Under the pieces are notes generated by a model. That model made no database searches, had not been told where the DNA came from, and saw nothing but the letters and a program-made list of their open reading frames with translations. Source: Paenibacillus sp. FSL M7-0420 (lineage in GTDB: Bacteria; Bacillota; Bacilli; Paenibacillales; Paenibacillaceae). Taken from it: a DNA stretch of 64,000 nucleotides. Below are positions 43,058 to 51,008 of the stretch, in pieces. A program made the position numbers and the translations under genes. The DNA is taken from the NCBI RefSeq assembly GCF_038002345.1, contig NZ_JBBOCJ010000001.1:7130001-7194000 (forward strand), in the 5' to 3' direction. Positions within the stretch are counted from its first letter, which is position 1. Each line of letters begins with the position of its first letter.

Positions 43058-44178
43058 TACTCAGCCCTCCCGAGCGCCTTCAGCGGATCAATCCTGGTAA
43101 TCTTTCGAACCGATACCAGCGAACTTAACATAGCGATAACCAGCAGGATCACAGAATACGTGACAACAAGAGTAGTCTCCAGCTTAAACGGCATACCCTT
43201 CGGCATAATGGCTGCTGTTCCATAAGTCAGTAAGACTCCGACTACAATGCTGGTCAGCGATAGCACAAGCACTTGCGATACAATGGCTTTGCTTAAGAAT
43301 CTGTTACTGGCACCTATAGCTTTCATAATGCCGAACTGATTGGTTTTCTGCATCGTCATTACGTAAAAGAATACGCCAAGCACAAACGCGGCGATGGCGA
43401 GCAGAAATGCCAGCATCATCAGAATAGTCCCGTTCTCTTCTTTGTACCCTGGCATTCCTTGTACTGCTGCCGACCGGGTAAGCGTGTCCGTCCCAGTTAG
43501 CCCGCTATTCATAGCGTCTGGGTTGATATCCTTGCCCTGTAGCATAATCGCATTAACGGGCCCGGCAATGCCTTTATCCGAACCCGGAGCCGCAAAGGCA
43601 ATCTTCCGCCATTCGGCCATTGGAGTGAACACGGAGGCCACGTGGTTGTAGGTCTGATTCTCCACGAATCCTATAATCGTTAGTGACTCCGTTGTGCCGT
43701 CTAATTGAAAAGTGTCACCTACGCCATAACCTTCGTCCTTCATGGTCGAATTCACAATGACACCCGTAAGGTTCTCAGCAGATAAGCTCTCCCCTTCAAT
43801 GACAGCCGGCTCCAGGAAGCTTCCCGGGTTAATCCCTATAATCGCGATATCCAGCTTGTCTTCACTGCTTGTACTGTTTGCCTTCATCGCTGTTGCCATG
43901 GTAGTTCCCATCGGGGCAGCGTCATCTACATTAGGCAGCAGCTCCGCTTCTGCTAGTAATTGATCTGACAACAGCGACTTGCTCATTGAGGACTGCGACC
44001 CTTCTTCAAAAATGACATAGTCTGCCTTCATCGTCTTAAAGGTTGACGCAGCCAGCGTAGATAGGCCATTCCCTAAGCCTGATAAGATAAATACCAGCCA
44101 AGCTAAGAGCACGAAAATAATGATGATCATTAAAAATCTCACTTTACTGTGCATCAATTCTTTTACAGCTAAAAACAT
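43057..44178 (-). CDS. FtsX-like ABC transporter permease
   Basis: 373 aa. One N-terminal transmembrane helix (about 15-35), a large extracytoplasmic domain (40-240), and three C-terminal helices with FGIMKAIGASNRFLSKAIV and ISVRKITRIDPLKALGRAE-type ending define the MacB/FtsX permease fold. It precedes the ATPase and follows a tetR gene, with TetR-type operators in its promoter region. The exported substrate is unknown. Confidence 0.87.
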   Translation of the reverse strand: MFLAVKELMHSKVRFLMIIIIFVLLAWLVFILSGLGNGLSTLAASTFKTMKADYVIFEEGSQSSMSKSLLSDQLLAEAELLPNVDDAAPMGTTMATAMKANSTSSEDKLDIAIIGINPGSFLEPAVIEGESLSAENLTGVIVNSTMKDEGYGVGDTFQLDGTTESLTIIGFVENQTYNHVASVFTPMAEWRKIAFAAPGSDKGIAGPVNAIMLQGKDINPDAMNSGLTGTDTLTRSAAVQGMPGYKEENGTILMMLAFLLAIAAFVLGVFFYVMTMQKTNQFGIMKAIGASNRFLSKAIVSQVLVLSLTSIVVGVLLTYGTAAIMPKGMPFKLETTLVVTYSVILLVIAMLSSLVSVRKITRIDPLKALGRAE

Positions 44179-44206
44179 TCCCTTGCCAACTCCTTATTTA
44201 TTTTTC

Positions 44207-44218
44207 GACACATGTGTC
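44207..44218. promoter_or_regulatory. TetR-type operator, site 1
   Basis: GACACATGTGTC is a perfect 12-bp palindrome in the leader of the permease gene. It matches the half-site GACAC of site 2 at 44274-44291. A binding site for the upstream TetR protein is inferred. Confidence 0.55.
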
Positions 44219-44260
44219 AATTTAAACCTGCTGTTACCATCACCGGCATCCGACACTTAA

Positions 44261-44291
44261 ATTAAACACCATATTTGACACTTGTGTCAAA
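44261..44291 (-). promoter_or_regulatory. Promoter and TetR-type operator, site 2
   Basis: TTTGACAC-TT-GTGTCAAA (44274-44291) is a perfect dyad. On the minus strand its TTGACA (44285-44290) is also a consensus -35 box, with TTTAAT (44261-44266) 18 bp away as the -10 box of the ABC operon. A repressor bound here would block RNA polymerase. Confidence 0.6.
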
Positions 44292-44309
44292 TTATATTCA
44301 AGGCGCATG

Positions 44310-44876
44310 TTAGCTCTTGGCCCCTCCGATCCACATTTGAAACAGCAGCTTACCCCAAGCAGGAGTAGGGATATTCAGCATATTCGGCGTATCAATCAGG
44401 TTAAAGAACACACCAATAAGTACAGGAAGTGGGATATCCTGCCGCAGGTCTTGATTCTGCTGGGCGCGTTCAAATAAGCGGGACAATTGAATTTTAAGCG
44501 TCTGATGTCCTGCTTCAATAACTTCAAGATCTCTCGCCGCTGCTGAGGAATTTGCCGTATTGATCTTATTAGCATTACCCAGAAGCTGATGTAACGCAGA
44601 CTCCTCCACGTAAATGAGCAGCAGCTGTTCAAGGGCATCCATGGGATCAGCCTCATCAATGGCTAAAGCCTTGTCTAGTACCGCTGACATTACGCGCTTC
44701 ATACAAGCCGCCACAATCTCTTCCTTATTCGCATAATATTGATAGATAGTGCTTCTGGCCCCTGACAGATGCTGTGAAAGCAGCTTAAGATGAAACCCGT
44801 CATATCCATGCTCAAGCACCAATTGTTTGGTTGTATCCAGCAGCTCTGTCTCTGTAAAAGACTGTTTTCTTCCCAT
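44310..44876 (-). CDS. TetR-family repressor
   Basis: 188 aa. The helix-turn-helix is TETELLDTTKQLVLEHGYDG, then LKLLSQHLSGARSTIYQYYANKEE. It lies just upstream of the FtsX/LolD ABC operon in the same direction. Paired GACAC dyads between them suggest that it controls the exporter. GGAAGAG precedes the ATG. A symmetric TGATATATATCA lies in its own promoter region (44902-44913), which differs from the GACAC sites. Confidence 0.87.
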   Translation of the reverse strand: MGRKQSFTETELLDTTKQLVLEHGYDGFHLKLLSQHLSGARSTIYQYYANKEEIVAACMKRVMSAVLDKALAIDEADPMDALEQLLLIYVEESALHQLLGNANKINTANSSAAARDLEVIEAGHQTLKIQLSRLFERAQQNQDLRQDIPLPVLIGVFFNLIDTPNMLNIPTPAWGKLLFQMWIGGAKS

Positions 44877-44927
44877 TACATCTCTTCCGTCCTGTCCTTG
44901 GTGATATATATCATTAGTTTAGCATTG

Positions 44928-45551
44928 TTAGTGAACATTTCCCAATGGCCGCCGCGGATCAATAATGGAATGCTCGATATCCTCGACGTAGGAATCGAAC
45001 GCTTCCACGCCTTCACTTAAGATCAATGCGGCCTCCTGCGCCGTGACTGGCAGCGCCCATAGGATCTGGGCCCTCTCGCTCCCGACCTGAATCTCCTCCA
45101 GCTCTTCACTTTCTCCCCTCAGCTCATCCAGCAGAAAAGCAGTGGTTGTCCAGTTAGCCGGGGCAAGCGGGCTCTCTTCCATAACCCTAGGTATCCGCGA
45201 ATCACCGGCAGCCTCTATATGATGGGCGATAAGATCACTGAGATAGGTAAATATCCGGTCCATAGACTCTCCGCCTAAGTCAGAGGTCAGAGCCATCACC
45301 CACTCTGTACCCACAGCTTGCCCATTTGGGCGGTGTGTCGCGGATAACCCTACTGTTGCAAACCTCGCAATCTCTTCCCCCTCCACTGCAGGAAAATAAT
45401 AGATCTCAACATAGGCTCCTGTTTCGGGCTTCTTCAGAATGACCCGATATTCCGGCATCTGCCACTCCCGCATATAGGCACCCAAGATAAAGGTTCTGCG
45501 GATATCGAAGGAGAGCTCCCTCTCTTTAGTTGATTCCATGAAGATGGTCAT
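44928..45551 (-). CDS. Suppressor-of-fused (SUFU) domain protein
   Basis: About 207 aa, paralogous to 41809-42336: YVEIYYFPAVEGEEIARFATVGLSATH, then GTEWVMALTSDLGGESMDRIFTYLSDLIAHH. The C-terminus is about 30 residues longer. AGAGGAAAGG precedes ATG 45551. It begins 17 bp after the stop of a TetR gene and so may be co-transcribed with it. An immunity-type role is possible from the family, but no toxin is adjacent. Confidence 0.78.
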   Translation of the reverse strand: MTIFMESTKERELSFDIRRTFILGAYMREWQMPEYRVILKKPETGAYVEIYYFPAVEGEEIARFATVGLSATHRPNGQAVGTEWVMALTSDLGGESMDRIFTYLSDLIAHHIEAAGDSRIPRVMEESPLAPANWTTTAFLLDELRGESEELEEIQVGSERAQILWALPVTAQEAALILSEGVEAFDSYVEDIEHSIIDPRRPLGNVH

Positions 45552-45568
45552 CACCTTTCCTCTTTTGA

Positions 45569-46156
45569 TTAGGATATGGTTAATAAGTTAAGTATCTCTT
45601 TTACAAAAGTATCAACAACTGCTCTGTCAGGACGGGACTTCAGGAACACCGTAAGTCCTATTAAAGAAATGACAAGTGTCTGCGCCAGATTCTTGGCATT
45701 AATCCCGGCAGCTAGCTCCCCTGACCGCAAGCCCCGTTCAATCGTTTCCTGGAAGATGACCGAGAGGTACATCTGATGTTCTCTGGTCAGGATCTCAAAC
45801 TTCTCATCATGGGGAGCAAGCTCCACCATTGAATTGATGCAGAAGCATCCCGTGCTCGGGCTTTTCTCATATTCTTTGGACACCACATCTTCAAAAAAAG
45901 TACGGAACGCCTCTTTCACTGAAGAATGCTTGTGCAGACTGCCCCGGACATAGGCAGCGTGGGAACTCGTATATTTCCGCAGCGCAGCTTCAAATAAGCC
46001 CTTCTTGTCTCCAAAGGTAGAGTATAGGCTTGGACGCTGAATGCCCATTCTTGCGGTTAAGTCGCTTAAGGAGGCAGCCTCGAACCCTTTTTCCCAGAAT
46101 ACATGCAGCGCTGCATCCAGCGCTTTGTCCTCATCAAATTCACGCGGCCGGGCCAT
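45569..46156 (-). CDS. TetR-family repressor
   Basis: About 195 aa. MARPREFDEDKALDAALHVF, then MGIQRPSLYSTFGDKKGLFE is the helix-turn-helix of the AcrR/YcdC-like branch, and the C-terminal domain includes a conserved CFCINS stretch. GAGGGAG precedes ATG 46156; the frame extends to 46174 without support. It is divergent from an MFS gene at 46333, its probable target. Confidence 0.87.
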   Translation of the reverse strand: MARPREFDEDKALDAALHVFWEKGFEAASLSDLTARMGIQRPSLYSTFGDKKGLFEAALRKYTSSHAAYVRGSLHKHSSVKEAFRTFFEDVVSKEYEKSPSTGCFCINSMVELAPHDEKFEILTREHQMYLSVIFQETIERGLRSGELAAGINAKNLAQTLVISLIGLTVFLKSRPDRAVVDTFVKEILNLLTIS

Positions 46157-46258
46157 AGAACTCCCTCTTTTCATATCGAATGGTATATTTCGATTGTATT
46201 TGACGAAGTAGCCCCTGTCAATTAGAGCAATTTATATCCGACTCTTCCCGCTTTCCCC

Positions 46259-46319
46259 TTGACAATTAATTTTGGTTAGCGGTATATTAATCAGGAATTA
46301 TTTCATACCAATCAGTATG
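46259..46319 (+). promoter_or_regulatory. Promoter and dyad before the MFS gene
   Basis: TTGACA (46259-46264) and TATATT (46283-46288) are 18 bp apart. Downstream, CATAC-N6-GTATG (46304-46319) is an inverted repeat that could bind the divergent TetR protein. A second symmetric stretch, TCGAA-N8-TTCGA, lies near 46177-46194 on the tetR side. Confidence 0.5.
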
Positions 46320-46332
46320 TTATTATATCCCT

Positions 46333-47574
46333 ATGTCGAAGGAAGTGTTATCTCTGGTCAGCTTTATAAAAGAACCGCAAGCCATTACCGCACCATCCGG
46401 GCCAACGCCTGCATCTTCAATGTCCCGTAAGGTTGCACTCCTGTTTGCCATCACCTGCGGACTGGCCGTCGCTAACATCTATTACGCCCAGCCCTTACTA
46501 GATGCGATCTCCAGCGAATTCGGGATTTCGCATTCATCGGTCGGCATCGTGATTACCATTACTCAGATTTGTTACGCTCTTGGACTGCTATTGCTGGTGC
46601 CGCTCGGCGATCTGCTGGGTCGGCGCTGGCTGATTGCCGGACAGATGCTGGTATCCGTGCTGGCTTTGGTTGTTGTGGGCACTGCCCCCACCAGCATGGT
46701 GTTATTCATAGGCATAGCTACGGTCGGACTGCTTGCGGTAGTGACACAGACGCTTGTTGCATTCGCAGCAACCCTGGCTGCCCCGGCTGAACGCGGACGT
46801 ACGGTGGGTGTGGTGACCAGCGGAATTGTCGTTGGTATTCTACTGGCACGGACGTTCGCCGGTGTGTTAACCGATCTGGCCGGTTGGCGTTCAGTCTACC
46901 TTGTCTCGGCGGGACTCACGTTAATCATGGCAGGTGTATTGTTCAGGGTGCTGCCGCAATCTGAGCCCCGCAGAGAGTCCTTATCCTATCCGCAGCTTCT
47001 CCGTTCACTGTTCACGCTATTTGCACAAGAACGGCTGCTGCGAGTCCGTGCTGTGTTATGCCTGCTGATTTTTACCGCCTTCAGTATATTGTGGACTTCC
47101 CTGGTGCTGCCGCTCAGCGCTCCGCCACTGTCCCTGTCCCATACTGCGATTGGAGCGTTTGGTCTGGCCGGAGTCACCGGGGCGTTAGCAGCAGCACGGG
47201 CAGGCCGTCTGGCCGACCGGGGGTTAGGGCAAAAAACCACCGGCGTGGCGCTATCTCTGCTGCTTCTCTCATGGCTGCCAATCAGTTATACTCCACATTC
47301 GCTCCTCGCGTTAATCGCCGGGATTATCCTTCTTGACCTGGCCGTACAAGCCGTACACGTCACCAACCAGAGCATGATCCTTAATCTGCGCCCGGAAGCG
47401 CGCAGCAGGATTACTGCCGGTTACATGGTCTTCTATTCGATTGGCAGCGCTACCGGATCGATTGCATCTACCAGTATGTATGCATACTCGGGCTGGAACG
47501 GGGTGTGTCTGCTCGGTGCAATGGTCAGTGCTGCGGCGCTTATATTCTGGGCATTAACCCGTCACATTAAATGA
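46333..47574 (+). CDS. MFS transporter (YnfM-like, DHA1)
   Basis: 413 aa, 12 predicted helices. GLAVANIYYAQPLLDAISSEF in helix 1 and PLGDLLGRRW (motif A) match the YnfM/arabinose-efflux group. The first 28 residues before MSRKVALLFA look disordered, and the ATG at 46333 has no clear ribosome site, so the true start may be further in. It is divergent from a TetR gene. The substrate is unknown. Confidence 0.82.
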   Translation: MSKEVLSLVSFIKEPQAITAPSGPTPASSMSRKVALLFAITCGLAVANIYYAQPLLDAISSEFGISHSSVGIVITITQICYALGLLLLVPLGDLLGRRWLIAGQMLVSVLALVVVGTAPTSMVLFIGIATVGLLAVVTQTLVAFAATLAAPAERGRTVGVVTSGIVVGILLARTFAGVLTDLAGWRSVYLVSAGLTLIMAGVLFRVLPQSEPRRESLSYPQLLRSLFTLFAQERLLRVRAVLCLLIFTAFSILWTSLVLPLSAPPLSLSHTAIGAFGLAGVTGALAAARAGRLADRGLGQKTTGVALSLLLLSWLPISYTPHSLLALIAGIILLDLAVQAVHVTNQSMILNLRPEARSRITAGYMVFYSIGSATGSIASTSMYAYSGWNGVCLLGAMVSAAALIFWALTRHIK

Positions 47575-47606
47575 ACCGTGTAACGACTTCACATTTCCTC
47601 TGAGGT

Positions 47607-47635
47607 TTGTCAAACTCTGATATTTCCATTATTGT
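47607..47635 (+). promoter_or_regulatory. Promoter of the second MFS gene
   Basis: TTGTCA (47607-47612) and TATTGT (47630-47635) are separated by 17 bp, about 25 bp before the coding start. Confidence 0.4.
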
Positions 47636-47659
47636 TATCCTTATCTTACATTTGACGTT

Positions 47660-48973
47660 ATGGATGCAGAAATGGAGGCCCGGATTTCCTTGAGACCACG
47701 GTTATTAACACGTTCCTTCTATTATCTCTGGACAACTCAGACGGCGGCGAATGCCGCCGATGTCTTGTATATTATGGCGCTGACGGTGCTGGTGCTGGAC
47801 CGTACAGATTCCCTTGTCTCGGCAGCACTGATGCCGCTGATGCGCAGCTCGGCCCAGATGGTGAGCGGCTTCATTGCGCCGCTGCTCATCAACCGGATCA
47901 AGCTGCCCTCGCTGCTGCTAATCTCACAGACAGGCCAGTTCCTGCTGTTTGTGCTGCTGGCTCTGTACCTGCAGCTTAACAGTGCGGCGGCTTCACTCAC
48001 GCTGGTCTTTGCCCTGGTCTTCGTCATGTCCTTCCTGGACGGCTGGAGCGTTCCGGCCCGCAATGCGCTGGTGCCGCGGCTCGTCACGCGGGAGGAGGGG
48101 CTGCTTCAAGCCAACGGTCTGATCAGCGTCAGTGATCAGGTCGTGCAGTTTGCGGGCTGGGGACTGAGCGGCCTTTTGGTCGCATTCCTTGGGCCCAGCC
48201 CGGCGCTGCTGCTGACAGCGGCCATCTATGGGCTGGCGGCCGCTTTTACACTTGGCGTCAGAGAGCCGGCAGAGGCAAGTGTCCAGATACAGGGGCAGCC
48301 GGCGGACTCTGAACCGGCACCGTCATCTGCTTCGAAATGGAAGACCTTGACTGAAGGCTGGCAAGTCATCTGGCGTATGCCCCGCCTGCGGATGCTGACC
48401 TTCATGGACATCATCGACATGCTGGGGGGCTCGGTCTGGGTCGGCGCGTTCACACTGGCCTTCGTCCAGGTGGCGCTGAAGCAAGGCGAAGAATGGTGGG
48501 GCTTCATTAACGCAGCCTATTTCGCAGGAACGGTCGGAGGCGGGCTGCTGGTCCTGTCCGCAGTGCGTCTCATCGGAGACCGTTACCTGGGGGCGATGCT
48601 CACCGGTATGGCGGGCTATGGTCTGCTCACCATGGTGTATGCTCTGACTACCCAGCCGTATATAGCACTGGTCCTTGTCCTGCTGATGGGACCGTTTGCG
48701 GAGATGTCGGTGATTAACCGGCGTACCCTCATCCAGCGCAGCACCAGCAGGCAGATGCTGCCCAAGGTGCTGTCGGCACAAGCTTCGCTGCTGCATCTGG
48801 TGTTCTGCATCTCGCTGCTGGTCATGGCTGGACTGGCCGAACGGTTCGGGATCGTCAACCTGTATCTGCTGGCGGCGGTTCTGACATCGCTGGCTTTCTG
48901 CGTCGGCTTGCTCGGCCGCCGGGCGTTCCGGGACGAACCGGAGTCATCAGCAGCCAGCCGCCCAAGCCTGTAA
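47660..48973 (+). CDS. MFS transporter (macrolide-efflux-like)
   Basis: 437 aa with about 12 helices. FVMSFLDGWSVPARNALVPRLV and the large cytoplasmic loop at about 205-235 resemble the MFS_3/MefA-like exporters. The ATG at 47660 lacks a ribosome site; a TTG at 47690 lies 11 nt after GGAGG and may be the real start, giving 427 aa. The stop codon is the first part of a long dyad (48971-49009). Confidence 0.8.
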   Translation: MDAEMEARISLRPRLLTRSFYYLWTTQTAANAADVLYIMALTVLVLDRTDSLVSAALMPLMRSSAQMVSGFIAPLLINRIKLPSLLLISQTGQFLLFVLLALYLQLNSAAASLTLVFALVFVMSFLDGWSVPARNALVPRLVTREEGLLQANGLISVSDQVVQFAGWGLSGLLVAFLGPSPALLLTAAIYGLAAAFTLGVREPAEASVQIQGQPADSEPAPSSASKWKTLTEGWQVIWRMPRLRMLTFMDIIDMLGGSVWVGAFTLAFVQVALKQGEEWWGFINAAYFAGTVGGGLLVLSAVRLIGDRYLGAMLTGMAGYGLLTMVYALTTQPYIALVLVLLMGPFAEMSVINRRTLIQRSTSRQMLPKVLSAQASLLHLVFCISLLVMAGLAERFGIVNLYLLAAVLTSLAFCVGLLGRRAFRDEPESSAASRPSL

Positions 48974-49009
48974 TTGTATATGTGTCTGATATGAAATATC
49001 ATACAATTA
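48971..49009 (+). promoter_or_regulatory. Nested dyad overlapping a promoter
   Basis: TAATTGTAT (48971-48979) and ATACAATTA (49101-equivalent position 49001-49009) form perfect outer arms, and TGATAT-GAA-ATATCA (48987-49001) an inner dyad. TTGTAT (48974-48979) and TATCAT (48997-49002), 17 bp apart, could be the promoter of the kinase gene. It could be an operator or an attenuating hairpin. Confidence 0.45.
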
Positions 49010-49040
49010 GGCACATGGATTTTAGAAGGAGAGATCTGGG

Positions 49041-49079
49041 ATGCAGCATACTGACTCTGTGGCAGATGAACAAGAATGA
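49041..49079 (+). CDS. 12-codon leader peptide ORF
   Basis: AAGGAGAG at 49026-49033 precedes an ATG at 49041 encoding MQHTDSVADEQE and then TGA. The stop overlaps the kinase start as ATGA (49076-49079). The only strong ribosome site in the region serves this small ORF, so the kinase is probably translated by coupling. It has no run of identical regulatory codons that would indicate classical attenuation. Confidence 0.5.
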   Translation: MQHTDSVADEQE

Positions 49080-50791
49080 GCGAATTCCTGAAATTGATGA
49101 AGGATGTACGTTTCAGAAGAACCATGCGGATGATTTTCAAGTTCGCCTGGGATTTCTGGTGGCTGGGCAAGCTGAAGTACTTGATGTCACGGCGGCGCTT
49201 TGCAGCGAGAACCAAAGCCTTATACCGCAAGCAGGCAGTGTATTTCACGACAACCGCCATGGATATGGGCGGGCTAATTATCAAGCTTGGGCAGCATGTG
49301 AGTGCGCAGGTGGATATGCTGCCGAAGGAAGTTATTGAAGAATTGTCCAAGCTGCAGGATTCTGTAGAATTCGTAGATTTCTCCGAGATCCAGCAGAAGG
49401 TAGAGCGTGAACTCGGGGTATCCATCAGCAAGATGTATGCTGAGTTCAACGAGACTCCTATTGCAGCAGCATCCTTCGGACAGGTCCACCGGGCCACCTT
49501 ACGGACAGGTGAGCAAGTCGCCGTGAAGGTGATGCGGCCCGGGGTCGAGGACATTATCGCGATTGATTGGAAATCCATTCAGGTCGCTATTTCGTTATTG
49601 AAGCGCCAGAAGATGATTACAGACTTCATGGATCTTGATGCCGTATATGATGAGTTTCATGACACCATTATGGAGGAGCTCGACTATCAGCAAGAAGGGC
49701 ATAATGCCGAAGAATTCAAGCAGCAGTTAGCCCACCGGAAGGATGTCGTGATTCCACACATTCATTGGTCCTGTACTACCTCGCAGGTGCTGACCATGGA
49801 GTTTATGGAGGGTGTCAAAATCAATGATTTCGCCAAGCTGGAGGCTTGGGGTGTGGACCGGACCCAACTGGCAACGTCACTGATTGAAATGTTCGTAGAA
49901 CAGATTCTATTGAATGGCTTTTTTCACGCAGACCCTCACCCGGGCAATGTGCTCGTGCAGCCTGACGGCACCATCGCCTTAATTGATTTTGGAATGGTCG
50001 GGCGAATTCCTAAGGATATGAAGACCCAGATGGTAGCCCTTCTGCTAGCCGTATATCTGAAAGACGCCCACGGCGCCATCGATGCCCTGAACCGGTTGAG
50101 ATTTTTAAGACGAAATGTAGATCTGGAGGTCTTCTCCAGGAACCTTACGTTATTATTCGAACAAATTAACGGCGATACATTTGACCTGAGTTTTGTGACG
50201 TCAGGCGACAATGTGGAGGAATTACGCAATTTTCTCTACTCTCAGCCGTTTCAATTACCTGCCAATACCACATTCCTGGGCAAAGCCATAGGCACCGTGT
50301 ACGGCCTCTGTACCGGACTGGACCCTGAGCTTGATCTGGTCGGGACGGTTAAGCCTTATGTGGAACAGGTGGTGCGGAGGGATCTGCGGGGAAGTGTCAT
50401 CTCCAAAGTTGTAGCGGATGGCAAGGATATGCTCAAAGACATCCTTCCAACGACCAAAAAGTTCATGTCGGCAATCGATAAAATGGATAGCGGAGGCTTA
50501 AGAGTCAAGCTGTCGAGCTCCCTGGAGCAAAAATTAATCGAGACGCAGAATAAAAACACACAGCGGTTGATTGCCACCATCATTGGCGCAGTATTACTTC
50601 TGGCCGGGGTCAACCTGTGGAATGAAGTGAATCCCATCATCTCTTATGTATTCGGCGCCCTTGGCCTGCTCGTTATGCTGAGCCAACTCCGAACGAGACA
50701 AGGCCGCCGGGACGAAAGACATGCGAGGCAAATTAATGCTATGCGTGAACGTAGCCGGTTGGAGAAGCCGAAGTCTAAATCGCGCGGATAA
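49076..50791 (+). CDS. UbiB/ABC1/ADCK-family atypical kinase
   Basis: 571 aa. The family-specific KxGQ motif (IIKLGQHVSAQVDMLP), the alanine-rich loop AAASFGQVHRA, the VAVKVMRP lysine, catalytic HADPHPGNV and metal-binding LIDFGMVG are all intact. Two C-terminal transmembrane helices (about 495-545) anchor it, followed by a basic tail. Family members act as ATPases or kinases in quinone biosynthesis and lipid homeostasis. This organism type uses menaquinone, so the precise partner is unclear. Translation appears coupled to the 12-codon leader. Confidence 0.9.
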   Translation: MSEFLKLMKDVRFRRTMRMIFKFAWDFWWLGKLKYLMSRRRFAARTKALYRKQAVYFTTTAMDMGGLIIKLGQHVSAQVDMLPKEVIEELSKLQDSVEFVDFSEIQQKVERELGVSISKMYAEFNETPIAAASFGQVHRATLRTGEQVAVKVMRPGVEDIIAIDWKSIQVAISLLKRQKMITDFMDLDAVYDEFHDTIMEELDYQQEGHNAEEFKQQLAHRKDVVIPHIHWSCTTSQVLTMEFMEGVKINDFAKLEAWGVDRTQLATSLIEMFVEQILLNGFFHADPHPGNVLVQPDGTIALIDFGMVGRIPKDMKTQMVALLLAVYLKDAHGAIDALNRLRFLRRNVDLEVFSRNLTLLFEQINGDTFDLSFVTSGDNVEELRNFLYSQPFQLPANTTFLGKAIGTVYGLCTGLDPELDLVGTVKPYVEQVVRRDLRGSVISKVVADGKDMLKDILPTTKKFMSAIDKMDSGGLRVKLSSSLEQKLIETQNKNTQRLIATIIGAVLLLAGVNLWNEVNPIISYVFGALGLLVMLSQLRTRQGRRDERHARQINAMRERSRLEKPKSKSRG

Positions 50792-50822
50792 CATTAACGC
50801 TGCGTACGAAACTAAACTGTAC

Positions 50823-50869
50823 AAGTGGAAACGGTACCGTCCTTTTAAAGGACGGTACCGTTTCCACTT
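50823..50869. repeat. 47-bp near-perfect palindrome
   Basis: The left arm 50823-50845 (starting AAGTGGAAACGGTACCGTCC) is the exact complement of the right arm 50847-50869 around a single base. It lies 31 bp after the kinase stop. A 23-bp uninterrupted stem exceeds normal terminators, and there is no U-run after it. It may stop transcription, protect mRNA ends or be a dispersed genomic element. Confidence 0.8.
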
Positions 50870-50975
50870 CATCCTTCCGTCCGATCACATCATTGTTATT
50901 CATTACTGCTGAGCGGAACGTGAAAAGTTTGCTGATAAATAAAGCTCCTGCGAGTTTTGGATCATAATGACTGAT

Positions 50976-51008
50976 TTTTAAACCATACTGAGGGAGTAGG
51001 GTTTAAAA
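50976..51008 (-). terminator. Terminator-like hairpin of the sigma/anti-sigma operon
   Basis: TTTTAAACC (50976-50984) pairs with GGTTTAAAA (51000-51008). The right arm includes the anti-sigma stop codon (51003-51005). It is AU-rich and moderate in strength. Confidence 0.45.

Noticed and set aside
48616..49578. 320-codon minus-strand ORF
   Set aside because: It is antisense to the 3' end of the MFS gene and the start of the UbiB-family kinase, both clearly coding.
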